A DNA stretch of 64,000 nucleotides, from NCBI GenBank assembly GCA_963678705.1, contig OY783213.1, positions 16,806,451 through 16,870,450 on the forward strand, in the 5' to 3' direction. Positions 13,241 to 25,800 of the stretch are shown piece by piece. Every line of letters begins with the position of its first letter. Position 1 is the stretch's first letter. The notes under the pieces are model-generated. The model was not told where the DNA came from. It saw only the letters and a program-made list of their open reading frames with translations, and ran no database searches. The translations under genes were made by a program, and so were the position numbers. This DNA is from Panorpa germanica. Taxonomy: Eukaryota > Arthropoda > Insecta > Mecoptera > Panorpidae.

Positions 13241-13612
13241 GCAGGATTACTTTCAGGGAGGTTTATGGTCAGAGTACATAGGAAAAGGGTGGAGGAAGAC
13301 ACTTAATTCATTGACAAGGTGTTGAACAAATTTGGACAATGCAGATATTTGAACACAGAACACAAAACAGAGAAAGTCTTAAAAACCTTATCACCTTTAT
13401 CAATAAAACTAATTTAATCTCTACATTTTAAATGGGTATCTAATCAAATGTTTATAAATACATGTATTGTTTTAAGTGCTAATAACCATCGATAGATGAT
13501 GAACTCCGATAAGTACTTAAAAGAAATTTGGACACCAACTTCAAAATAATACAAATTTTGTTTCTTAATCTTTCCTATGTATTTTCTGTCATGGCACAGG
13601 GATGCAAGTGCG
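13241..13612 (+). repeat. dispersed repeat in two blocks, copy 1
   Basis: Block one (13241-13290, with GGATTACTTTCAG and CATAGGAA) and block two (13553-13612, with TCTTAATCTTTCCTATGTAT) recur in the same order and orientation at 58195-58240 and 58271-58328. The spacing differs: about 320 bp here and about 80 bp there, so one copy has an insertion or the other a deletion. It is probably an old interspersed element; the family is not recognised. Confidence 0.5.
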
Positions 13613-13959
13613 CTCCTCTTCCCGGCGCTCATGTGGTATTGTGTGAATGGATAAGCGAAGGTGTTTGATTAATTGTTTATTCTAGGTATTAGCTTTAAAG
13701 TAAACGTATTATGTTCGTCTAACTTTAAAAGTTATTTCATTTGCAAACTCAAAAAGAAAGTTGACTTCTGACAGCACCGCCACATGCTGAGACGATCTGA
13801 AGACAAATCTATTGTTAAGATTTATTAAGTAATTGAGTATTCATGGTTATCAATCAATAAAAAAATATCCGTGTGTTCTTAACATTACTGAATTATTTTC
13901 GAAAATTATGATTGATTTGTCTATTCAATTATTGAATGAGTATTTTCATATAAGAACGA

Positions 13960-14476
13960 GGTCATCCATAAATTAATAACAAAACTAACACCCTCTCCCC
14001 TTCCCGTTAATCTTAAAAAACTCAAAACGTGAAAAATTCAGTGACTTTTTTAAGATAGCGACAGAAACAAAGCAAAATAGGGAAATTATTCTAAACTGTA
14101 CTAATGGTTTGGAGGGAGGGGTGGCAGAAGAGAAGGGTGTTGAAGAGAGAGGTTATAATCCCCCCGTGCGTGTTGTTCTCAAAACGTGAAAAAATCAGTG
14201 ACTTTTTTAAGAGAGCGACAGAAACAAAGCAAAATAGGGAAATTATTCTAAACTGTACTAATGGTTTAGAGGGGGGGGGGGGGGCAGAAGTGGAGGGTGT
14301 TGAAGAGAGAGGTTATAATCCTCTCGTGCGTGTTGTTTTTTCTTGCTCTCTTAAAAAACTTCGCTCAATTTTTCAAGTTTTGAGATAGACAGGAAGATTA
14401 AGAGTTTTATTTAAGGGGGAAGCTTACTGTTGGCAACCTCCCCCCCTTGTATGTGACGAAATTAATGGATAGCCCC
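13960..14476. mobile_element. DNA transposon with terminal and subterminal inverted repeats
   Basis: The left end GGTCATCCATAAATTAAT is an imperfect inverted match of the right end, which read inward is GGGCTATCCATTAATTTCGT. A second pair of inverted blocks lies inside: 14021-14065 against the reverse complement of about 14340-14385, sharing CTCAAAACxTGAAAAATT and TTTTTTAAGA. Between them is a 157-160-bp tandem duplication. Ends of the type 'GACGTAATxxATGGATGACCCC' recur in many animal genomes in short non-autonomous DNA elements; this is general knowledge, not a search. No clear target-site duplication is seen, and no transposase is encoded. Confidence 0.65.
14021..14337 (+). repeat. tandem duplication, two copies of 157-160 bp
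   Basis: 14021-14177 and 14178-14337 are near-identical. Both contain GTGACTTTTTTAAGA, CTAAACTGTACTAATGGTTT and GAAGAGAGAGGTTATAATCC. The G-rich segment differs: copy two has an uninterrupted run of 14 G (14271-14284), while copy one has GGAGGGAGGGG. The 94-codon open frame across it (14104-14388) is a by-product of the duplication and is not annotated as a gene. Confidence 0.85.
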
Positions 14477-17322
14477 TTACTAATACAAATAGTATGAGTA
14501 TGCATATTATAAAATAATTTAAATACCTAAACCGAGAACAATATTTAAAAAGTAATGTTTGTTTTATTAAACTGTAGTTCATTAAATTACTTGAAATGTA
14601 AAACATAAAATGTCAGTCCGTAACAATATGGTATCTGTTGTACAATAGCCGTTGTACTGCAATGCAATGATGAACCAAATAAACTGTATTGAGTTCTACT
14701 TCCTGGATCAGATGAATTGCCACCAGTAATTAAAGTGACAATCGTAATGATGTCACAACAATATAAAACAGTGTTACATTGTTTGAGAAAAGAAAAGAAA
14801 ACAGCGCGGTCTCAGGAGTTTTTCGGTTGTATAATGTACAAGTATAACAACGTACAAATTAATTTACAGTACAGAGAGTATTCAGCCCAATACTAGACCA
14901 CAGGTACAGCTACAGTACAGTACACCGCATGAGAGCGAAAGTTGAAACAATAGTTTGTGTTATGGTTTACGATTATAGAAAAGCAAAAGATACGCTAAAC
15001 AAAACCCAGGAAGTGTGAACAATGTATTCTTCACGATAGCTAACTTTGGATCTGTCATACGCCACTAACCAAAAATAAAGATGGCTGACATCTAGTTGTA
15101 GAATTGTTGATCATTTCTAGAGCAATTTCAATAAGTTAATGTGATAATTTGATTTGGAAATATTGATAGAAGATCCACTACACTCTATTCGTCAATAGGT
15201 TCGAATAGGTTTATCATCCATTTATACAGGAACCTGTAATTCTTGCTTTAATTTCAAGCGTCGTATTGTTTGAATTAGCTAAAAGTGCACCTAGATATCT
15301 AAACTCACTTACTCTGTGAAAACAACTCATATGTTGATATTTCTAGCTAGTTTTATTGTGTACTCCTTGAATTCATCTCATAATTTATCTTTGCATTATT
15401 TGTATTAACAAATGGCCTATCTTTTGAGCACCTTCTGGAATATATAGTTCATTTTGGATTTATTTCTACCTAGTATAAATTGTCAGAATTTTTCCAACAT
15501 CATAAAATTAAATGGATATTTAGTTGTCTCTTTTACATTTAAAAATATATGTTTTAGTAAAAATTAAATTTCACATTCATTTCACCGGAATTTGATATTC
15601 TGAAAAGGAAACAAGATATATCTGTCTCTGTTACACTTTAATGGTTTATTTGTAACTTCTTTCAATACTGGTATGGTAGTAAGGCCATGTGAAGTGATTT
15701 TGCCATTTCCTTGAACGAGTGAAACCAAATTGAATTGTTTCATGACAGAAAAATGTTACGCTTCTTCAATAAGTCATTCCAATATATTCACTGGATACTT
15801 TTCTTATAATATATTTAAAAAGAAACATAAAGATTTTCTCACCGTAGTGAAATATATTGCAACAAAATACAATTAAATGTATTTTTAGAAATTGCCTACT
15901 ATAAACTTAACTGCTACACTTTAAAATAATTTCTCAATGAAACATTTAAAATTACCGCCACGCAAGGGTTAAACATTCAAAAAGAAATAATTCGTGTTCC
16001 GAAATGCTTCAGTGGTTTTATTGTTGAAACTATCAAAGATTCTAAATAATTTGTTTAAAAAATATGTAGTTTGCTTAAATAAGGTTATATTTTTTTAGCT
16101 CACAAATCATTTCGAAAGGCAATTGTGACTGGATTTTAGTGAAGAGTTAAAATTTTATATTGAAAGATTTATAAAAGTTAACAAACACAAATACGACAAA
16201 TATTAATGAAGATAAACTAAGGCACATGAATGTCTTAAAAGATATACTCAGGGATTAAAATGGGTTTTCTAAAGCGCGAGGCGTGAGATTCAAATTTGTA
16301 TATATTTTTTCAAATTATTCAAACTATTGGAATTTACATACTATCAAACCTAATGACATTGAGTAAATTTTGTGTAACTGAACTACTGGCTTGTGAGTAC
16401 TGGATATAGTGATCCACTTCCTCCTACTTTAAATTATAATTGTATGTAATTGATTTATGTATTAATTGGTCGATATTTGTTTTGGGACGAACTCTATGGG
16501 CACTCGTCTCTTTAGTTATGATATTTTCTACTTGGGTTGTTGCGCGAGAGTGCAAGACTCCTACAAGAACGAGGCCGCCACTGTTACTCGCATTTCTAGA
16601 ATTATATCGACGCTTACCAATATTCGACTTACATTTGCCGCTATCAAATCTCGAGCTTTTGGGAATCGCTGTCTTTGATTGAACAAACAGTATTTGGATG
16701 ACGTGCTAGTGGTATATTGTTCCACAGTTTCTGTTTTCTGTCAAACAATAGGTGTTGGATCTGTTACAGTGTTACACTTACGAATACACCGGGAACAAAG
16801 GTTTTGTATTTCATAGTTTTATTGTATTCTTTCACATTCGTATATTCGACATCGTGTCATTCAATAGTCTCATAGAGTTCGCCATTTTGTTTTAACGAGT
16901 AAGTGTTCTAACCTTTGTTCTCTATTTGTTTGTTACAAAGCTTCATATTATGACATCTGTCGATTAAGAAATACAACAGGAATTACTCGGTTTGACTGTA
17001 AAAGACAAATAAAAACATTACGTAACTGATTAATTCTATTTATTGGTTTATTTATTTATTAGATTGGGTTCTTTATTATACTCTCTATACTCGTCAATAA
17101 ATAACGGAACTCTTTTGTTTTTTAATTGGCCACATACTTATTTTGTCCATGTACCAACATAAAAACTAGAAAATAAATATCAAATAGTGTTTTTATGCCA
17201 CCAATAAATGAAACACATATCTTGGATATGTTTAATATGTAAACTATTTATTGTATCAAACAATATTTAAATAAAATTTGTAGAACGATAAAAATCGTTG
17301 GGTTTAAAAGATATGACACAAA
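14477..17322. other. A+T-rich non-coding stretch with one G+C-richer patch
   Basis: There is no supported gene. A patch at about 16480-16680 is open in two overlapping + frames (80 and 70 codons) but has no splice or family motif that I recognise. Near 14900-14925 there is a short TACAG tandem. Confidence 0.5.
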
Positions 17323-18079
17323 TTAAGGGGGGGGTCTGGGTTTTCACTTTCGAAAAATCGATTTTTTGTTTTTTGTTTTATCTTATTGTTTAACATTTCA
17401 AGAATATGTCCTTAAAATTTTAAGCCGATCTAAGCAATATTCTTGAAGTTATTGTCTTATTAATCCGGTATATTATATCGTATTATATGTTAATCAGGTA
17501 TACAGTTTATTCATTGCTATAGTCCTGACGCGTTTTTCTCAAAACTACTTTTTCAAAGTCCGTGTTCACTGCCATTTGAAAACTACTCGACCGATTCATT
17601 TCAAACTTTGTACACATTTTCTTCATATAAAATACCTCCCCCCTACGTTTAGTAAAATTTTTTTTCTTAACATTAAGGGTGTTTCCCACCCACAAAATGG
17701 CGGAAATTTTAGTCGAAAATAACGGTTCACACTTTAGATGGCCGCCAAAAATTTTTAAATTAAAAAAAAAATAATCAGAGAACGTTGGGGGGAAGATTTG
17801 TTTATAATTTAACTAAATTTTTATAGTTTTTCATTTTCTGATAATTTCCGGCCGAGTTACAGTGAACACCGCAAATTGTTTTTTTTTCAAGACGTCCTGG
17901 GGGAAGCTCTGTCACGGGCTAATGATTTAATATTTTTGCATGAAAAATTTACAAAACATAGTCAAAACTATGCTCAACAATGTATAGAAGGTTTGAATAA
18001 AATTGCTCAATCGATATTTGAGATAAAAAATCACAAAAAAAGTGTTTTTTTTTACGCTGAAACCCAGGCCCCCCCTTAA
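17323..18079. mobile_element. TTAA-flanked non-autonomous DNA transposon (749 bp)
   Basis: TTAA at 17323-17326 and 18076-18079 flank a 749-bp element. The ends read inward are GGGGGGGGTCTGGGTTTTCA (left) and GGGGGGGCCTGGGTTTCAGC (right, reverse complement), an imperfect terminal inverted repeat of about 18-20 bp. A TTAA target duplication with G/C-rich termini is typical of the piggyBac superfamily, and some other superfamilies also use TTAA. The interior is A+T-rich with homopolymer runs and no transposase. Frames of 62 and 67 codons at 17507-17695 and 17876-18079 lie wholly inside the element and are not treated as genes. Confidence 0.8.
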
Positions 18080-21000
18080 GTAAGGTTATGTGGTCACTTT
18101 AAATGTCATCCGTTGTTTTGAATAATTACTACTTTTCAGTGTAGTTTTCTACTTTTCATCGTTGCTACTCAATATTTATCGAATATACAAATAAAGGTAT
18201 ATTTTTATCTTATAAATCAGTCAAATAAGGATTTAATTTCTTAATGAAATTAGAAAAACTGAATATAAATCTTTGTTTTGACGTTCCAAAGACTGGCTAT
18301 AATGTTATGTCTCAAAATACTCAGGGTCAAAAGTTACAGAAATCGTTTTCTTGCGTGTCATATGTTTGTAGAGTATGTTATAAAACAAGTAGATAATAAA
18401 ATTTGATTTTAAGCATTTTTTCGTATGATCCAAATGAATGATCAGTTAGAGAAAAGGTTATAGTAGATATAAGATAATGATTAGGCACCCTACTTCAATC
18501 TGAGAATATCTTTTTCAATTTTTATAAGTTTAGCGCCTCTCAGTCTTTAGTCACCCCATGTGACTGCATCTTTAACATGCTCCTCGGGCCGGTCCTGATT
18601 AACCGTTTAAAGATATAGTGCGGAGAACTATTGCCATTTATTTCACGTTATATAACTGAGCTATTAAGAAACAGCGGTAAGAAGATATTACAAAAAAATC
18701 GTTTTGTATTTTTTCAAGATGGAGGCATAAATTATCAAATTTGAGGTTGACTACTTAAAATTTCCGTCAATTTGTCAATGATTCAGTGGTTTGGAGACAC
18801 ATCTGGTCAGAGTTGCAACAAGACTAGCACCCTTGCCTACTCCCAGTTAACATTTTGGAATCACTTTGCCATTATATTGAAGATGCGTATAACTTTCTTA
18901 TCATGAAAGAGTGAAACTGAACTGAACTGTAAGAGTTTCATATGAAATGTCTATTTTATCGGCTGCAACTGACGACACCACTCCACTTGTCGGAATACAA
19001 ATGAAGATAAAGTTGATGCGAACTACAAATACAAAATATTTATCGATGTCACTAAAATTTTTACTTGATGGCCAACTCACTTGATTAAAGAATACTTGAA
19101 TTAGCTTGTAGTGATTTAGTAAGTGTGAAATTGCATTGCAAGACAATTCTATTTGAGTAGTAGATAATGAACCTTGAAATTATCTTCTGTCTAAAATAGG
19201 AAGTGTAAATCATTTATTGCAACTCAAGTACATTTACACGTGTACATGCTACACATGTACATTTATATTTACTCTTAACTAATTATGGAATTTTTATAAA
19301 ATAAATGATCTATAACCTAATTGTATAACATGAGATTTTTAGGTTATTTTTTTACAAAAGTTACAACATTGTATGTAAATGACTTTCACCATTATACAAT
19401 AAAAGAAGAAGAATTAGTCATAGTTTTACAAAGTTTTTTCTTTCTATTTTTGTTCTAAAATACACCAATTATCTGCAGTAGGTGATTATTTAACGTTCTA
19501 GTTTTTATTGCGGTTTTAAATGTTTTTTAAATTTGTCTATAAATAATGGTTCTCATAACCTAAAAATTTGACATGATTCGAAACATCAAAACTTTATAAA
19601 TAACGAGAACGAATAACAAAAGTGTAAAGATACGATCTCAAGGAGCCTGATTTATTTACTAGATTGTGAATTATAACCAACAATAAGACAATAATTACAC
19701 AGGAACAATGCAATGTACTTAAACAAATAACATATTATTTTATTTAATACTGGTACAGAATTTACTCAATCTGTATGTACAAGATATAAATTACAACGGT
19801 TTAATGTTACAAAAAAGTGAGATAGCTATATATCACTTGTAAATGTTAAAGAGGGACAAACAGATAACAATTAGCGACATTTTCTTTTTCTTTGTTTGAT
19901 TTTTTAAATAATAATTACAGTTTTGTAGCAAACTCTGCGACAGCGACTTCGAGAGCATCAGAGCGGAGCAGTAAATAACAAGATGCTGTAAAAGTTAGGT
20001 TAGGGCTGACTTTAGTGTCACGGTTGTTGTTGCTCAATGGCGAACAGAATCATTATCTGCCTAGACATGCCCCTGGCCCCCACTCCCCCTCACGTACACC
20101 CCCGTTCGCGATTTAGATAGATTGCATGGGAAAAGTATTTATTTGTTCTGTTTTACAATGACAATTATATGTTACTGGGAGAAATTTTAATTGCATAATT
20201 AAGTACAAAATAGGTTAAACTTTAATCGGATTTGTAATTAATTTAATTATTATACAATAGCGCTCGCTGTACTTAAATTCTGTGTCTTGGACGAGAAAAT
20301 TGGCTTTAGATTGATACTTACCAAGCAAGACAATTACTTAAGTATTGGACGTACTTACAAATAATTTTTGTTGTAATGAGTATTTCATTTTTTCAGAAAC
20401 GAGAAGAAAGAAAAGAGAAGAAAGGAGATAGGTGGAAGTGAGGAGGAAGATTACAAGGGAGACAAGCTTTGAAAAGGAAGAAGAGAATTTAAGAAATGTT
20501 AAAAATTAGTTAAAAATTTGTAAAGGAAATGTAAAATATAAAAGTGATTGTGAGACCGTAAAAGCAGAAACAATTAAATATTGTCTGTATGTTTGGGACC
20601 TATTGAACATATGCTTTACATTTTTACTTTGGATTCGCTAATTTTAAAACATCTAAATGATTTTTTACGTTTCATATAATATATAATTTATTTCTTCTCA
20701 CTTCCCCCAAATTCAAAATGTATTCATCAATGTTTTATGCAACCCGGAAGCAGCAAAACATCCAAATATTTGTTTCTATTACACTCGAATTTGACTAATG
20801 AATTAATTACGATTTTATTACACGAAGTTATATTCTTTCAGAACGCTTATTGACTAAACAGACTAATTCTGAATCCGTGATCATCATTTTTAAAATACCT
20901 CATGTTATTTTTTTAGGTCAAATTAGATTTGAAAAATGAAGTTAAAAAAAAATTAATGCATTGAACTATAAAGTCGTGATAAATTAAAATTGACTATAAT

Positions 21001-21240
21001 TAAGAATCAAATCGTTGTCAATCATCTTGAGAGATTGTTGGCTTACCGCATAACTCTAGACTCTTATATATAGTATAACTCGTTTCAACGCTTATTTAAG
21101 AAGAAGATCAGACCAAAAACACCTAAAAACTAAAAAAAGAAAACAAGATGTCAAGAATATAATGTTTGATTAATATGTAAAAGTTTTGTAGATTATTTAA
21201 ATGAGGCTAGACCGCAATATTGTTGCAACACAAGTAATTT
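18080..21240. other. A+T-rich non-coding stretch
   Basis: No gene was seen. A G+C-richer patch around 19920-20110 (CCCC-rich at 20070-20105) has no open frame with splice support. A purine-rich run lies at 20398-20480. GTTAGGTTAGGG near 19996 holds only two TTAGG-like units and is not a telomeric array. Confidence 0.5.
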
Positions 21241-22030
21241 GTTGCTTGGTTTACTGCCTAGGTGGTACTTAGGATCTGGAGGTGACGAGGTTAGAAATCT
21301 TGTGACCCCAATATGACCCAACAGCCCCGTGACCCACTAGTTGATGGGTGTTTAGCGAACCGTACACCATGGAACGCTGGATGGCCTGTATACCCGTTGT
21401 TAGAACCAGAGACACCGACAGACAGAGATACAAGTCGCGGTGCAGAGGACACTATTTGTTCTACAAACCAGTACCAGCTTTGTCGCATCAGTGCGATACT
21501 GATCCATTGATGCACTGGAAGATAACTGCTGCAGTTGTAAAGGTTCGTTGTTACTGTAGCTGGAGTCTATAAGTATATTGATAACTAAGCTACATTGTTA
21601 GATAACTATAATGTTTCCAAAGAGTCAGTAACTTGCCTTGTCTAAATTATTGAACAGCTTTATTCCCACTTGTAATTAATAATTGTATTTGTTTTATTTT
21701 AGGTGTCCCCAGTAAATAATTTGGTGGAATTGAAAAACGGCACTTTGGGATTAATCGAGAGCTGCTCATTGACAATTATATTCTAAACAATTTCTATTTC
21801 CTTTTTCCACACTGAAGCAACGTTGGGTTCATGACCCGGTGCTGCAACTATGTCATCCGACATGTGCTGTGGCGTGGTGTTATGCTGCGATCTTCGACGG
21901 TTAAATGGTCCACTGATTCTCATTCTTAGCGCTTTCTGGTCGTGACAGAAGACACCGTGTTCAAGATGGCAACCGTAACCAACATCAGCATGATTCAGAT
22001 CATGACCTCTAGGGTGCTATTTGTAGTTTC
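21241..22030 (+). other. G+C-richer island, possible non-coding transcript or old element
   Basis: Base composition is clearly more balanced than on either side. Overlapping frames of 65-74 codons occur on both strands at 21291-21572, which argues against assigning one. At about 21704 a T-rich tract ends in TTTTAG, and a short open frame (VSPVNNLVELKNGTLGLIES, ending at TAA near 21786) follows. No family is recognised. It could be exons of a long non-coding RNA, a decayed coding sequence, or an unclassified repeat. Confidence 0.25.
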
Positions 22031-22725
22031 AACTGATTGATAATGAATACACTATGAATGTCATATTACCTTGTTTTGTGATGCGGAAAATTTCGTTTCT
22101 GAATTCTTACTTGAAAGATGTCAATATGGTTGGCAAATTTTTAGTACAAGCTACATTACTTCAAGATGGCGACGGACTTGGATTTCCATCGATGGGAAAA
22201 ACTTTTAATTTTTTAAAAACATATGAGAAATGAATCTAACTGACCCGATGTAAGGCAAAGCTTTTTATTTGCTCCTACTACTGGCTTAATTATTATATTC
22301 CACGTGTAAATTTGCATTTCATTTAAATAAGATTACAAGATGTAATTAAACAGATGAAAACGTAATGTAAAATATAATGTAGAAACTCCCGATCTATAGA
22401 ACAAAATTTCATATTTAAATTTGATTAAATTCTGAAATCTTAATGCCGTTTTACTAATGTAAATACCTTACACAGTTAGATTTCCAGTAATTATTAGGCT
22501 AATACACCTGCTTTTTTAAAATAATGAATGTTTTCTACTTCCAATCAATTACCTCAAGCGTGGGAGTGTGTTTCATGAGTAGTTCACCTATTACTAATTA
22601 TTTGTCAACGTCTTGTTTATAACATAAATATATTACGCAAATGAAGTAAATAAATTAATGTTTTTACAGTGTATTAATTATGAATTAATTGGATTTCCCC
22701 ATAGCAATTAGCTAACGATAACCCA

Positions 22726-22854
22726 TTAGTCGTCGACTGGTCTCTTCTCATCCGAGTTGAGCTGATGGAGCTGGATGGACCGGCCGTGGGGCCCGGAGCT
22801 AGGAGCACTGAGCTGGAGCATCAATTCCATCAGGTACGAGTACTCACTGTCCAT
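22726..22854 (-). CDS. candidate 42-codon small ORF or exon in a G+C-rich island
   Basis: On the minus strand ATG (complement of 22852-22854) opens 42 codons to TAA at 22726-22728, beginning MDSEYSYLMELMLQ and ending LNSDEKRPVDD. The start has A at -3 and G at +4, a good initiation context. Third codon positions are mostly G or C, in a region otherwise A+T-rich. The + strand is also open: 22705-22833 is stop-free, preceded by TTTCCCCATAG and followed by CAG/GTACGAG, so it could be a phase-0 internal exon instead. Strand and nature are unresolved. No homologue is recognised. Confidence 0.3.
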   Translation of the reverse strand: MDSEYSYLMELMLQLSAPSSGPHGRSIQLHQLNSDEKRPVDD

Positions 22855-25800
22855 AATCGCCAACTTCACACTTTTACTTTACACGTTCTTTTTTTATTTC
22901 AATATTTATATTAATAACGCTAGGGGCAACGTTAACATATGAGGAATATAACTAATTCTATGTTAAAATCATCATTTTTAGCAAATCCCTATTTACACAG
23001 GAGTTAAAAGTTATAACATGATCCTCAAGTTTTTTAAAAATATTTTTCTTTTCAAATGTAAATAGTTTAATAGTGTTACTTGTTAATTAAGTATTTAGTA
23101 TTACATAAAGTAATTCAACAAGAACAGTCATTTTAAATCAACAAAAAGGCAACATTTTCGTTAAAATTGGTGATACTTTTGTATTAGTCTAAATTACAAA
23201 CTCTGAGGTTAGTAATGGAACACAATATCTGCCAAATCACACTGCAATTACGTTGAATGTAGCTGCTCTACAGAAGTATACTGTTAGGAAAACTTTTGTC
23301 TGAAAACGAACTGATTGAAAACGGAATGTTCCACCACACTATCAGATCAGATCAGATATCAGTCTTCGTTATTTTAGTTTTTTCACATACGATAAACATA
23401 CATTGAACATCTGATTAGATCATGTAAAAAGGCATTCAAAACAATTTCTTGGATAACCTCTATTAATGAATAAGCGGGATGCAGTTATGCATGCATAGAA
23501 TAAGAGCAAACGGGACAGATATATAAGCGTTTAAGTGAGATACGAAGGGATTATCTAATATAAAGTATTGTTAAATTGAACTTTATACATATATTGCACA
23601 AAAGAAATTACTATTTGATGACTATTTTCGACTTGCCATCAACGCCTCTACATCTCAGTCAATATTCCACTTAGTAACCATTAATTATATGCATTTATTA
23701 TTTAAAATTCAAAACGTCACGTTTACAAAAATTATTATCTAAAAATAAAGCTAAAAGATAATAATAGATAAATGTAATTAATTAACTACAACGAATACAT
23801 AGCTAATAGCTGACAAATATTACAAATGCACATATATTACAGTGTCTAAAATAATAAACATTAGTTAATTTCAAAATATACTAATTACCATGCCACTAAT
23901 TAGTATACATACATTATAAAAATAAATAAATATCGTAGTTAATGAGGCTGCTCTAAACAGATTAGTACAATACTGGAATCACATGATTCGTTTAATTGCA
24001 TTAGATAATATTTGACAACTAATTAGTGGTGTGTTCCCGGCTTAGCGGAACTTGTCGTCATTACGTGCAACATGGTTTTTAAATATATAAATAGAAAGCA
24101 TTTTGCTATCAACTTTGAAATGCGCTAAATCTTCTTCAGATCATTGGAAGATATAGTGAATGTTGGGCGTCCAACTATAGCCTTGGAGCCGATGAATTGA
24201 ATTGTAAGTGTATTTATGAGTGGAGAGTAAAATGATTCTCTGTTTAATAATTTGTGTTATATTTTCCAGGTCCTGTTCAAGCCTTTCCTTAACCTATTTG
24301 CAAAATAGTCACTATTTCTATAATCTTGAATTCACTTATATCCAGCGACAAAATTATAAAAATGTTTCTACCAAAAAGGTAGCATTCATAATTTCATGTG
24401 CCTGCATTGAACAAATCTTGGCACATGATATTTTGATGGTGGAAACACTGCTAACGAAATCTGCTAGGGCTCAGAATCGTAAACGGCTTGCAAAGTGCTC
24501 AGCATCATGTAAAGGGTCCTAGGACGAGTACAGACAAGAGATAGGTTAGTCAGTAAGCAGTAAGGCATCTAACGACAAGAATGCATGCAGATTGTGAATC
24601 GCGAATGAGCTGGAATGTTTAGTGCAGGAATGTTTTGTGATTCTCGAGCAGTTTGGTTTTGGTGAAGAGGTTGAATCATTCTGCAAGTCGAAGCATGAAC
24701 TTAAAAGTATTAAGAATAAGCCACTTTAATTATTTAGCATGTTGTGAGTATTTTACATGTATACTATAATAAAAGGATGGACATTGTAACTTAACCTAAA
24801 AAAATTAATTTAAAAAAATCATTGCAAAAAGAATAATTAAGAACAAGAGTATATTAAGTCGTTACTTTTATTTATATAAAAGTATAACATGTTAAGAATA
24901 TTTTTTTGAAAGTTTCAAGTCAATAGAAGTAAAACTCCAGGAGAGCCAATCTTTTGAAATTCATATCCCTCTTATCCTATTTTTTCTTAAAACTCCATTT
25001 TTGAAGTCGGTGCACGTGCTTAAATAAAAAATTTGGGATGCTATCAGTTAACCTTATCAGTAGATGTTTTGAAATTTTTAAATAATGCAAATTATGTTAT
25101 TTAAGAATGTAAAGTAACAAGAAAAGTTTTTCTTCTTCGTGAAACTATTGTTACCAAGAAGAATCATAATTTTAGAACTGCAATTTTATTTTAATTAGCA
25201 ATTAGCATAGCATTTAGCATTAATAATTGGAATATAGTAGATACACAACGCAAATCTTATTAGTTACATATTTATAAATTAAAGAGTACCGCTGTATTTA
25301 TGATGTGAAATGGATATTGCGGAGATGTATTGCATTCCATTGGGAAGATGCTCCCGCTTGAGAAAGTTGCGCGACGAGTTTACACTTTACACTTCCATAG
25401 ATTCAAGTCAAGTATAGTTACAATGCTATGGAAGTGTATAATATCTAGACATGTAGTATACCCACCATATACATACGAAGACCAACCAATATGCATAACT
25501 CACCTATACCACCAGGTAACACATGTAGATATAGCTAATGTGGAATTAAAGTCGCCGCAAAGGTACAGTGACGGACAAAGTAACTTTGCCGTTAGGTTTA
25601 AACGAGCTTTTGCATGTATAATGCTTAAAACAAGTAGCGCCATATAAATCTTAGATAAAATGAAAATAGACTGTCTCACTATTTTACTATAGGAACGAAT
25701 AAGATAAAATTCACTATCGTATCGTAGATTTCTGTGGGTGTTATTACCTCTTTTAAGAATGCGTCACCGCTGAACTCTCGGAATTTGAACTATACTTGTT

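Noticed and set aside
14104..14388. 94-codon + open frame
   Set aside because: It spans the tandem duplication and G tract inside a transposon; its repeated peptide is a by-product of the duplicated DNA.
16440..16682. Two overlapping + frames of 80 and 70 codons
   Set aside because: Two frames are open over the same bases, with no splice sites and no recognisable motif; the patch is only slightly richer in G+C.
17507..18079. Open frames of 62 codons (-) and 67 codons (+)
   Set aside because: Both lie inside the TTAA-flanked element and read through its homopolymer runs; neither resembles a transposase.
19990..20010. TTAGG telomere-like repeats (GTTAGGTTAGGG)
   Set aside because: Only two units are present; insect telomeric arrays have many.
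24180..24300. Possible 66-bp intron (donor at 24204, acceptor at 24269)
   Set aside because: Both motifs are plausible, but neither side has a coding frame or composition change, and such pairs are common in A+T-rich DNA.
25330..25647. 105-codon + open frame
   Set aside because: It has no ATG start and no composition shift, and it crosses a 13-bp inverted repeat. Several frames of this length are expected by chance in 64 kb of this base composition.
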